This document shows, in pieces, positions 1 through 5,116 of a stretch of DNA of 5,116 nt. The notes under the pieces are model-generated. The model was not told the origin of the DNA. It worked only from the letters and a program-made list of their open reading frames with translations, and made no database searches. Made by a program: the position numbers and the translations under genes. Every line of letters starts with the position of its first letter. Positions within the stretch are counted from its first letter, which is position 1. Origin of the DNA: Synergistaceae bacterium (GTDB lineage: Bacteria > Synergistota > Synergistia > Synergistales > Aminobacteriaceae); the NCBI GenBank assembly GCA_017458545.1, contig JAFTBA010000149.1:1-5116 (forward strand), read 5' to 3'.

Positions 1-3000
1 GAAAAATATAACTATTCTGCTGACGCTTATGCTGACGAGGCCGAACACGGTACTCACGTTGCAGGTACTATAGGCGCTGTCGGCAATAACACCATAGGTG
101 TTGCGGGCGTGAACTGGAACGTCAAAATGTTCTCCGTCAGAGTCCTCGATGAGAATGGCTACGGAACTGAGGCCGGATTAGTCAACGGACTCAACCACGT
201 CTCAACAATTCTCAGGGATAACCCTAATCTTAATCTTGCCGCACTCAACTTCTCAATCGGCGGAGCCGGTAGCGTTCTTTCCGATTCAGAAGAGGCTATG
301 AACGATCCTGAGCGTCTCGCTTTCAAAGCACTCAGCGACACCAACAGAATAGTAATCAGCCTCTCGGCAGGTAACAGCAACATCGAAGTAGGCGCACCGA
401 ACTATACGGACTTTAACAGAGTAAGTCAGGGCGGCATGGAATATCCTTCATCATTCATTGGTCTTGACAATGCTATAGTTGTTGCGGCGGCCATGCCTGA
501 CCTGACAAAAGCAGGTTTCAGCAGTTACGGCAGAAGACGCGTTCATGTTGCAGCACCGGGCGAATACATTTACAGTACTGCGCCCGCAAACGCAGTCATG
601 AAACTGGGTTACGAGACCGTCGGCAGACTTTACGGGTATCAGGACATGGGCGGTACTTCAATGGCTGCGCCTCACGTTGCAGGAGCTGCGGCACTGCTCA
701 AATCAATCTTCCCGAAAGCTAATGCACCGATGATTAAAGAAGCTATTTTGGCAGGAGCGGATAACTCAGTGCTTTGCGAAGATAACACCTCAATGTACGG
801 TCTGCTCGACCTTGAAGGTTCAATACAGTACCTTGAGAGAGTCTTATCAGGAGATAACCCCCCTGTAATAGTTGACGCTAAACCGATGTCAGTAGTTGCA
901 GGACAGCCTTACAATTTCAACTTCTATGCTTCAGGCACTAAGCCCATAACATGGAGCATTGAGGGTGAACTTCCTGCGGGTCTCAGCTTTGATAACGGTC
1001 ATCTCTTCGGTGTAACAGAGTCAACAGATAACAGGACATTCATGCTCAGGGCTGAGAACGATTACGGTTATGACACTATGGTCTTCACAGTGAATATACT
1101 TGAGCCTACAGCACCCGTTATCCGTGCTGACTATCCCAGAGAGAATGAGCTCATGATAGGTGAGAGTATATACAATAACGTAACTCTCTCGCGCGGTACA
1201 TGGCCTTTCGTATGGGAGATTTCCGAAAGCTCAGATATAACTGACGGTTCAACGCTCTTAATCGTTCCTCATTCCGGATTACTCAATTTTGTGCCTAAGA
1301 GTGTCAGAACGTACAAATTCACCGTTAAAGTCTCTAACCTCGCAGGTTCAGACACAATACCCCTCACTATCAACGTGAGTCAGAATGAAGCACCTGTGCT
1401 TGACGCTGAGAAAGTTCTGAAACGCGGAGTAGTCGGAAGGGTTTACGGTATTTCGGTTTCAAGCGACTTCGAGGAAACCTATAACATTGACGGCGGTTAT
1501 GTAAAGCTGGGCGACACAATAGACGTTACTGGCGGAAGTATTAAATTTGCTTCTGTCGATAACCTTCCTGAAGGAATGTACTTTGAGTCGCAGGATCACT
1601 CTGTAAGTATTTTCGGTGAACCCGAATCGGCTGACACGTACAAGATTAAGGTTACGGTTTCAAACGATGCAGGTATTGACAGCCGCGACTATACGCTTGT
1701 CATAGGCAAAGATGCACCTTCATTCCTTGTAACGAGCTATGATTTCTACTACGGCAGGGGCGTAAGCATACAGATTAACATTCCTGTACTCGGAGCAGTG
1801 CCGCTATCGATTGATTACACGGGTACACTGCCTGACGGTATATCGTTCGATGCCACGAAACTCACAGCTATATACGCAGGAACGCCGACAAAGAACGGAG
1901 CATTCAAATCCGTAATCGTTGCGAGCAATGACGAAGGTTCAGCAAGAGTCAACGTAACGATAAACATCAGCGACCCCGTGAAAATAGTATCGTACTATCT
2001 GCCTGACGCTCTTGTCGGTGAAGCGTATGACTTCAAGCTCCGTTCACTCGGTAACACCAATGCCGAATGGACTGTTGCGAGGGGTAACCTTCCTGCAGGA
2101 TTAACGCTCTCGAAATCGGGCGACATCACAGGAACACCTACAGAAATGGGCGAATACATCTTCAATGTTAAGGCTGTTGCACTCGACTCGGTAGGTCTTA
2201 TAACATCGTCTGATTTGTCTATTCTCGTTCTTGAGAAACCTGTGATTACTGCCGCTGCGCTTCCTCAGGGAAAGATTAATACTCCCTATGAGATGATAAC
2301 GCTGAATACAGAGGGCTCAAAGCCTGTATGGTGGTCATTGAACAGCGGAGCAATGCCTGCAGGATTAACGTTAGCATCGAACGGTTACATTTACGGAACG
2401 CCTGTTGAGGCAGGTAGGTTTACATTCGGACTTCTTGCCGAGAACAGTGCAGGCAGTTCAACAGCAGAATTTACAGTTGCGATAGCCAATGCAAGCGGTG
2501 ATGTACCCGGCAGCGGTGACAAGCCTGTACCTCCTACGCCTGTAAGCCCTGACAAACCTGCAGGAAGCGACACGATACATCACGGTACATCGAGAGGATA
2601 TTCATCGTTGACCGAGAACGAACTCGGAGTGCTGCAGAACAACGATTACATAGCGGCAGTACTTCCTCTGATAAGCGTCGATAATTCAGGTATGTATTCA
2701 TACGAGAGTGAGAGTACACTCAAAGGGATAACGCTTTCACCTGATGTACCTGCAGGGTATTTGCTTGTATGGAGGCCGTTTGTGAGGACGGGAGCTTCTG
2801 TAACGGGAGTAGAAGGTGCTGAACTTGACGAGGAGAGTACTGCATTGTTCTACAACGTGAGCGGTGATTTAATCACTACCGTACCTGCAAACCACATCGT
2901 AAACATTTCAGCATGGTTCGATCAGGCTAAGACCTATGCGCCTGTAATTGCAGCCGACAGGAATTCGAGCGGCAGGGCAGTGGCAGTAGGTCCCGGAACT

Positions 3001-3084
3001 TCAGGAGGATGCAGCGCAGGTATGACGGGATTACTTGTATTGTTACCGCTGTGCGCAGTAGTCTTCAGGAAACATTCACGTTAA
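1..3084 (+). CDS. Secreted, surface-anchored subtilisin-like (S8) serine protease with Ig-like repeats and Synergist-CTERM signal; 5' end outside the window
   Basis: The frame is open from base 1, and 1027 residues are visible before the TAA at 3082. The GTG at 109 is internal, because protease sequence continues upstream of it. The catalytic His is in the HGTHVAG motif (codon 46-48), the oxyanion Asn in SAGN (373-375) and the nucleophile Ser in GGTSMAAPHVAG (658-660). The catalytic Asp, signal peptide and propeptide must lie upstream. The catalytic domain ends near 855. About six Ig-like domains follow (859-2490), then a Pro/Gly/Ser linker (2491-2574), a beta-rich module (about 2575-2985) and a C-terminal sorting signal (3001-3081). 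By family knowledge it hydrolyses peptide bonds through a Ser-His-Asp triad. The C-terminal signal implies export and attachment to the cell envelope, with the Ig-like array acting as a stalk or binding region. The substrate cannot be told. The visible catalytic motifs are intact, so nothing suggests an inactive enzyme. A strong terminator follows directly. Confidence 0.95.
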   Translation, partial: EKYNYSADAYADEAEHGTHVAGTIGAVGNNTIGVAGVNWNVKMFSVRVLDENGYGTEAGLVNGLNHVSTILRDNPNLNLAALNFSIGGAGSVLSDSEEAMNDPERLAFKALSDTNRIVISLSAGNSNIEVGAPNYTDFNRVSQGGMEYPSSFIGLDNAIVVAAAMPDLTKAGFSSYGRRRVHVAAPGEYIYSTAPANAVMKLGYETVGRLYGYQDMGGTSMAAPHVAGAAALLKSIFPKANAPMIKEAILAGADNSVLCEDNTSMYGLLDLEGSIQYLERVLSGDNPPVIVDAKPMSVVAGQPYNFNFYASGTKPITWSIEGELPAGLSFDNGHLFGVTESTDNRTFMLRAENDYGYDTMVFTVNILEPTAPVIRADYPRENELMIGESIYNNVTLSRGTWPFVWEISESSDITDGSTLLIVPHSGLLNFVPKSVRTYKFTVKVSNLAGSDTIPLTINVSQNEAPVLDAEKVLKRGVVGRVYGISVSSDFEETYNIDGGYVKLGDTIDVTGGSIKFASVDNLPEGMYFESQDHSVSIFGEPESADTYKIKVTVSNDAGIDSRDYTLVIGKDAPSFLVTSYDFYYGRGVSIQINIPVLGAVPLSIDYTGTLPDGISFDATKLTAIYAGTPTKNGAFKSVIVASNDEGSARVNVTINISDPVKIVSYYLPDALVGEAYDFKLRSLGNTNAEWTVARGNLPAGLTLSKSGDITGTPTEMGEYIFNVKAVALDSVGLITSSDLSILVLEKPVITAAALPQGKINTPYEMITLNTEGSKPVWWSLNSGAMPAGLTLASNGYIYGTPVEAGRFTFGLLAENSAGSSTAEFTVAIANASGDVPGSGDKPVPPTPVSPDKPAGSDTIHHGTSRGYSSLTENELGVLQNNDYIAAVLPLISVDNSGMYSYESESTLKGITLSPDVPAGYLLVWRPFVRTGASVTGVEGAELDEESTALFYNVSGDLITTVPANHIVNISAWFDQAKTYAPVIAADRNSSGRAVAVGPGTSGGCSAGMTGLLVLLPLCAVVFRKHSR
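859..2490 (+). repeat. Array of about six Ig-like (He_PIG type) domains within the protease
   Basis: Six units of roughly 80-107 residues can be delimited: 859-1107, 1111-1380, 1390-1710, 1714-1974, 1975-2235 and 2236-2490. Most open with a Pro-Val-Ile-like strand and end with an alternating hydrophobic strand such as FTVNI, LTINV or VTINI. Units 1, 5 and 6 carry the hallmark LPAGL (or MPAGL), followed by a Gly-rich turn (ITGTP, IYGTP) and a final AEN- or VKA-type strand. Unit 4 has LPDG and AGTP. Unit 3 has LPEG and an insertion near its middle. Unit 2 has lost the LPAGL motif. The fold assignment follows from these motifs; a role as stalk or adhesion/carbohydrate-binding array is inference. 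Unit boundaries are accurate to a few residues. Confidence 0.8.
3001..3081 (+). other. Synergist-CTERM type C-terminal protein-sorting signal
   Basis: The last 27 residues of the protease read as SGGCSAG, then a hydrophobic stretch rich in Leu and Val (about 15 residues, from Met-Thr-Gly to Val-Val-Phe), then the basic tail RKHSR. This three-part layout (Cys-containing Gly-rich motif, membrane helix, basic end) matches the Synerg-CTERM sorting signals described for Synergistetes. By analogy with other CTERM systems, the tail is probably processed or modified at the motif after export. The processing enzyme is not in this window. The beta-rich module before it (ending about 2985, with TTVPANH and TYAPVI) resembles the region that often precedes this signal in the phylum, a recollection that needs a profile search. 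Confidence 0.8.
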
Positions 3085-3089
3085 GTGAG

Positions 3090-3095
3090 TATAAT
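3090..3095 (+). promoter_or_regulatory. Possible -10 element for the propeptide-like gene, overlapping the protease terminator
   Basis: A perfect TATAAT lies six bases after the protease stop codon and just ahead of the terminator's left arm. No convincing -35 is seen at 16-18 bases, and the upstream TG is one base out of register for an extended -10. If used, transcription would start near 3102, inside the hairpin. The RNA would then lack the outer part of the left arm and should escape termination. It is the best visible candidate for independent expression of the gene at 3168; read-through from the protease is the alternative. Confidence 0.3.
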
Positions 3096-3096
3096 T

Positions 3097-3137
3097 TTCC
3101 CCGTAGGCATATATAGGGCTTACGGGGAATTTTTTTT
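3097..3137 (+). terminator. Rho-independent terminator of the protease gene
   Basis: A 12-bp stem forms between 3097-3108 (TTCCCCGTAGGC) and 3118-3129 (GCTTACGGGGAA), with one G-T pair and a 9-base AT-rich loop. Eight T residues (3130-3137) follow directly. It begins 12 bases after the protease stop codon. Confidence 0.93.
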
Positions 3138-3148
3138 GACGGGAACAT

Positions 3149-3171
3149 AACAGGAGGAATAATCATCATGA
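3149..3171 (+). promoter_or_regulatory. Strong ribosome-binding leader of the propeptide-like gene
   Basis: A full AGGAGG (3152-3157) lies 10 bases before the ATG at 3168 and fixes this start. The whole 23-base block matches the leader at 3805-3827 with one mismatch. Confidence 0.85.
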
Positions 3172-3542
3172 AAACATTAAAGTTAATCATCATTACAGTG
3201 TGCATAATTTCAACTGCATTGAGCGCGTTCGGAGCTGTCGGTAAAAGCAGTGCTAAGAGAGGCGAAGTTATTGCCGTTCTGAAGACCCCTGCAGGGATTG
3301 CGCTGACTGAAGAGAGCCTCAAGAACGGCGCAATACGCAAGTACATTGAGATCACAGCTGAGGCAGTAGGAGCTGAGGTTGCGAACGTGTTTGACTCGCT
3401 GTCGCTGATGAACAGGGAAGGGAATATCTTTGTGTTCATGGTGTCCGATAAAATGAGTTCGGAGGAATTAGCCTCTGCGCTGAAGGCTGACCCTAATGTT
3501 GTGTCGGCTTCACCGAACAGAGAGGTTCATCTTATACGCTAG
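3168..3542 (+). CDS. Exported stand-alone subtilase propeptide-like (inhibitor I9-like) protein
   Basis: This is a 124-residue protein with a clear signal peptide: Lys at 2 and 5, a hydrophobic core at about 6-19, and a likely cleavage near Ala-Phe-Gly-Ala (20-23). The Cys at 12 is inside the core and is not a lipobox. The mature part resembles an S8 propeptide. GEVIAVLKTP (32-41) fits the first beta strand, residues about 47-80 a helix and strand, GNIFVFMVSD (85-94) a central strand, and SSEELASALKADPNV followed by SASPNRE (98-119) the helix and C-terminal strand. In such propeptides the Pro-Asn segment lies just before the catalytic domain. Here the protein ends at a TAG five codons after SPNRE, with no catalytic domain behind it. 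By family knowledge, such domains are intramolecular chaperones and tight inhibitors of subtilases. Acting in trans on the adjacent protease is inference. The alternative is the remnant of a second subtilase gene. An AGGAGG at optimal range supports the ATG. Confidence 0.75.
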   Translation: MKTLKLIIITVCIISTALSAFGAVGKSSAKRGEVIAVLKTPAGIALTEESLKNGAIRKYIEITAEAVGAEVANVFDSLSLMNREGNIFVFMVSDKMSSEELASALKADPNVVSASPNREVHLIR

Positions 3543-3551
3543 TTAAGGGTC

Positions 3552-3593
3552 AGGGTTAGGGGAGAGCTGTAACTTGTTCCCCTATACCCTTTT
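3552..3593 (+). terminator. Probable Rho-independent terminator after the propeptide-like gene
   Basis: The left arm AGGGTTAGGGGA (3552-3563) pairs with TCCCCTATACCCT (3578-3590) with a single bulged base, around a 14-base loop. Only four T residues (3590-3593) follow, so the tail is short. It starts 9 bases after the TAG. The rest of the gap up to the tRNA (3594-3643) holds only the tRNA promoter. Confidence 0.75.
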
Positions 3594-3624
3594 CACTGCA
3601 ATGTATTTCAGCAGCACAGAGGCA

Positions 3625-3633
3625 TGATATAAT
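3625..3633 (+). promoter_or_regulatory. Extended -10 promoter of the tRNA-Arg gene
   Basis: TG, one base, then a consensus TATAAT (3628-3633) form an extended -10. No good -35 is seen; the best at 17-base spacing is ATTTCA (3605-3610), a weak match. The predicted start near 3640 leaves only about four bases of 5' leader on the tRNA precursor. Confidence 0.75.
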
Positions 3634-3643
3634 TCACCAAGTT

Positions 3644-3716
3644 GTGCCTGTAGCCCAGCGGATAGAGCGTCGGCCTCCGGAGCCGAAGGTCAGGAGTTCA
3701 AATCTCCTCAGGCACG
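3644..3716 (+). tRNA. tRNA-Arg, anticodon CCG
   Basis: A full cloverleaf of 73 bases is present. The acceptor stem GTGCCTG (3644-3650) pairs perfectly with CAGGCAC (3709-3715), with discriminator G at 3716. The D arm is 3653-3668, with one C-A mismatch in its four-pair stem (3655/3666). The anticodon stem is TCGGC/GCCGA (3670-3674 with 3682-3686), with loop CTCCGGA and anticodon CCG at 3677-3679, reading the Arg codon CGG. The variable loop is AGGTC. The T stem AGGAG/CTCCT encloses TTCAAAT. The 3' CCA is not encoded (CTA follows the discriminator), so it must be added by a nucleotidyltransferase. It has its own promoter and terminator and is transcribed alone. Confidence 0.97.
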
Positions 3717-3729
3717 CTAAATGTCTTCT

Positions 3730-3761
3730 CCCCGTCAAAAAAATGACGGGGTTTTTCTTTT
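3730..3761 (+). terminator. Rho-independent terminator of the tRNA-Arg gene
   Basis: CCCCGTCA (3730-3737) pairs perfectly with TGACGGGG (3744-3751) around a six-A loop. It is followed by TTTTTCTTTT (3752-3761). It begins 14 bases after the tRNA 3' end. Confidence 0.95.
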
Positions 3762-3768
3762 GCCCGTA

Positions 3769-3777
3769 TGCTAGAAT
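3769..3777 (+). promoter_or_regulatory. Extended -10 promoter of the DUF362 operon
   Basis: TG, one base, then TAGAAT (3772-3777) form an extended -10. The -35 position falls in the terminator's T tract and shows no consensus. The predicted start near 3784 gives a 5' leader of about 40 bases, long enough for the ribosome-binding site but with no room for a riboswitch. Confidence 0.65.
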
Positions 3778-3804
3778 ATTTTTCACAGCGAAAATCACAT
3801 CATC

Positions 3805-3827
3805 AACAGGAGGATTAATCATCATGA
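3805..3827 (+). promoter_or_regulatory. Strong ribosome-binding leader of the DUF362 gene
   Basis: AGGAGG (3808-3813) lies 10 bases before the ATG at 3824, which sets the start. The same frame is open back to the tRNA, but that upstream part is not coding. The block is 22 of 23 bases identical to the leader at 3149-3171. Confidence 0.88.
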
Positions 3828-4801
3828 CAGACGGAAGCAAATACTTACCTTACAGTGAACGTTCAGGAAACGAATCAATCGTTTATTTCACACGGGACTT
3901 ATCTGCGGAAGGTCTCAGAAAACTCTACGCCCGTATCAATCAGCACATCACGGGCAAAGTTGCAGTCAAGTTACACACGGGTGAACCCAAAGGCCCGAAT
4001 ATCATTCCGCGCGAATGGGTCAAGTCCCTCATCACTAATGACCTTCCTAAAGCTCACATAGTCGAAACAAATTCCTATTACGAGGGCGACCGTTACACTA
4101 CTGAACAGCACCGCAAGACTCTTGAGATTAACGGCTGGACATTTGCGAACGTTGACATACTCGACGAATGGAACACCGCGCTCCTCCCGGTGAAAGGCGG
4201 CAAATGGTTCACTCAAATGTCAGTCGGTCTTAACCTTCTCAGCTATGACTCGCTCTTAGTTCTAACTCACTTCAAAGGACATGTTCAGGGCGGTTTCGGA
4301 GGCTCGAACAAAAATATCGGTATAGGATGTGCTGACGGCCGTGTCGGTAAAGCAATGATTCACACAACCCCGGGCCAGCCTGATCAGTGGGACATTGCAA
4401 AAGAAGAGTTCATGGAGCGCATAACCGAGTCAACAAAAGCTACTGTTGACTATTTCGGGAAGAACATCGCTTACATTAACGTTCTCCGTAACATGTCTGT
4501 CTCCTGCGACTGTGAAGGAGTTGCAGCTGAACCTGTTGTTACCCCGAACATAGGCATACTCGCATCGCTTGATATTCTTGCTGTTGACCAGGCAAGTGTT
4601 GATTTGGTCTACGCATTGCCCGAACATTTCCGTCATGCTCTTGTTGAACGTATGGAGTCCAGGCACGGCCATCGTCAGTTGACGTACATGAAGGAACTCG
4701 GAATGGGTAACGATAAGTATGTCATTATTGACACTGATAACGGCGACAAGAGAATTTACGCTGAGGACGCTGTGAAAGGCGTTAAACCTTTCGAGGGCTA
4801 A
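3824..4801 (+). CDS. DUF362 family protein lacking the ferredoxin-like Fe-S insert
   Basis: This 325-residue, probably cytosolic protein has no signal peptide or membrane segment. Recognisable DUF362 features, in order: VAVKLHTGEP near 46-55 (family: KIHFGEP-like), an ETNSYYEGDR segment at 81-90 (DTNTLYxGxR-like), LLVLTHFKGH at 144-153, GGFGGSNKNIGIGCA at 156-170, and a C-terminal part with SCDC (227-230), GILASLDILAVDQASVDL (244-261) and ERMESRHG (275-282). Many relatives, annotated as uncharacterized Fe-S center proteins, carry two CxxCxxCxxxC clusters after the GIGC motif. Here there are only three Cys in total (169, 228, 230), and the region 180-226 is helical, polar and cluster-free. The biochemical role of the family is not established, and no function is assigned here. 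The start is set by the AGGAGG 10 bases upstream. The stop lies one base before the next gene, so the two are likely one operon. Confidence 0.88.
   Translation: MTDGSKYLPYSERSGNESIVYFTRDLSAEGLRKLYARINQHITGKVAVKLHTGEPKGPNIIPREWVKSLITNDLPKAHIVETNSYYEGDRYTTEQHRKTLEINGWTFANVDILDEWNTALLPVKGGKWFTQMSVGLNLLSYDSLLVLTHFKGHVQGGFGGSNKNIGIGCADGRVGKAMIHTTPGQPDQWDIAKEEFMERITESTKATVDYFGKNIAYINVLRNMSVSCDCEGVAAEPVVTPNIGILASLDILAVDQASVDLVYALPEHFRHALVERMESRHGHRQLTYMKELGMGNDKYVIIDTDNGDKRIYAEDAVKGVKPFEG
4793..4797 (+). promoter_or_regulatory. Ribosome-binding site of the ADP-ribosylglycohydrolase gene, inside the DUF362 gene
   Basis: GAGGG lies five bases before the ATG at 4803, within the last codons of the upstream gene. 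It is weaker than the leaders of the other two genes. With stop and start separated by one base, translation is probably coupled. Confidence 0.5.
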
Positions 4802-4802
4802 A

Positions 4803-5116
4803 ATGCTCGGAGCAGTAGTCGGGGACATAATAGGCAGCCCGTATGAGTACGCAAACATTAAGACGACAGATTTCTCTTTGTTCTCTGAGGGGTCGCGTTT
4901 TACTGATGATACTGTTATGACGCTGGCAACTGTCCGCGCATTAATGGAGTGTATTCCTCATCACGGGGACGGGACTGAGGAGCTTGACTTTAAGATTGTG
5001 ATGTTCGACTCGCTCAGGAGGTTAGCGAGGGGATTTCCCAATGCAGGTTACGGAAAAAGTTTCAGGGCATGGCTTACAGCTAAAGACCCTCACCCTTACA
5101 TGAGCATGAGCAGTGC
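4803..5116 (+). CDS. ADP-ribosylglycohydrolase (ARH/DraG) family protein, N-terminal part; 3' end outside the window
   Basis: 104 codons are visible before the window ends. The N-terminus MLGAVVGDIIGSPYE (residues 1-15) and FTDDTVMTLA (33-42) are the family's first signature. The TDDT at 34-37 (codons from 4902) is the usual set of metal ligands for the two-Mg centre. Later, GYGKSFRAWL and PYMSMSS (about 82-104) match the stretch before the GNGSAMR motif expected just beyond the end. Family members hydrolyse the bond between ADP-ribose and a modified protein, nucleic acid or small molecule, and act in the cytosol. The substrate class cannot be told from this half. The ATG is supported by the family's usual start a few residues before GxxxGD and by the GAGGG site. 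It follows the DUF362 stop by one base. Nothing looks broken in the visible part. Confidence 0.93.
   Translation, partial: MLGAVVGDIIGSPYEYANIKTTDFSLFSEGSRFTDDTVMTLATVRALMECIPHHGDGTEELDFKIVMFDSLRRLARGFPNAGYGKSFRAWLTAKDPHPYMSMSS

Noticed and set aside
109..111. GTG as the start of the protease gene
   Set aside because: The frame is open to base 1 and the catalytic His motif HGTHVAG (46-66) lies upstream of it in frame, so the gene starts before the window.
3136..3163. TTGACG and AATAAT at 16-base spacing as a promoter
   Set aside because: The -10 would overlap the ribosome-binding spacer and transcription would begin at about the ATG, removing the strong AGGAGG. It is probably coincidental.
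3065..3439. Minus-strand open frame of 124 codons opposite the propeptide-like gene
   Set aside because: It spans the protease terminator and mirrors a + strand gene with a signal peptide and strong ribosome-binding site. It shows no recognisable protein features.
3540..3716. Propeptide-like gene as a subtilase interrupted by a frameshift
   Set aside because: No subtilase catalytic motif follows in any frame; the downstream sequence is a terminator and a tRNA. A past deletion at the tRNA cannot be excluded, but a simple frameshift can.
3644..3716. tRNA gene as an integration site of a mobile element
   Set aside because: No duplicated 3' tRNA segment, integrase or phage-like gene was seen within the window.
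3644..3823. N-terminal extension of the DUF362 gene from a start at 3644
   Set aside because: This stretch is the tRNA-Arg gene, its terminator and a promoter. The ATG at 3824 has a full AGGAGG 10 bases upstream and begins at the expected place for the family.
4430..4858. Minus-strand open frame of 142 codons opposite the DUF362 and ADP-ribosylglycohydrolase genes
   Set aside because: It runs antisense to two recognised protein families and has no motif or ribosome-binding support of its own.

Overview
The window most likely comes from a member of the Synergistota (Synergistetes), probably an anaerobe of moderate GC. The main evidence is the C-terminus of the first gene: a Gly-Gly-Cys-Ser-Ala-Gly motif, a short hydrophobic helix and a basic tail. 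This is the layout of the Synergist-CTERM (Synerg-CTERM) sorting signal, which is known from that phylum. No rRNA or other phylogenetic marker is present, so the assignment rests on that signal and general style. All genes are on the + strand. No insertion sequence, integrase, CRISPR array or phage gene was seen.

Layout. Positions 1-3084 hold the 3' part of a large secreted subtilisin-like (S8) serine protease. Its start, signal peptide, propeptide and catalytic Asp lie upstream of the window. The catalytic domain is followed by about six Ig-like (He_PIG type) domains, a Pro/Gly-rich linker, a C-terminal beta-rich module and the sorting signal. A strong terminator follows (3097-3137). Positions 3168-3542 encode a small exported protein that looks like a free-standing subtilase propeptide (inhibitor I9-like). 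A second hairpin terminator follows (3552-3593). Then come an extended -10 promoter, a tRNA-Arg(CCG) gene (3644-3716) and its terminator (3730-3761). Another extended -10 promoter drives a probable two-gene operon: a DUF362 protein that lacks the usual ferredoxin insert (3824-4801), then one base later an ADP-ribosylglycohydrolase (4803 to the window end, truncated).

How the parts may work together. The protease and the propeptide-like protein are the most interesting pair. Subtilase propeptides fold and inhibit their protease, so a separately encoded one beside a surface-anchored subtilase could be a trans-acting inhibitor or chaperone. It could also be the leftover N-terminus of a second subtilase gene. 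The DUF362 and ADP-ribosylglycohydrolase genes are so tightly spaced that they are probably co-translated, but no shared pathway can be read from the sequence. The two non-tRNA transcription units share an almost identical 23-base ribosome-binding leader.
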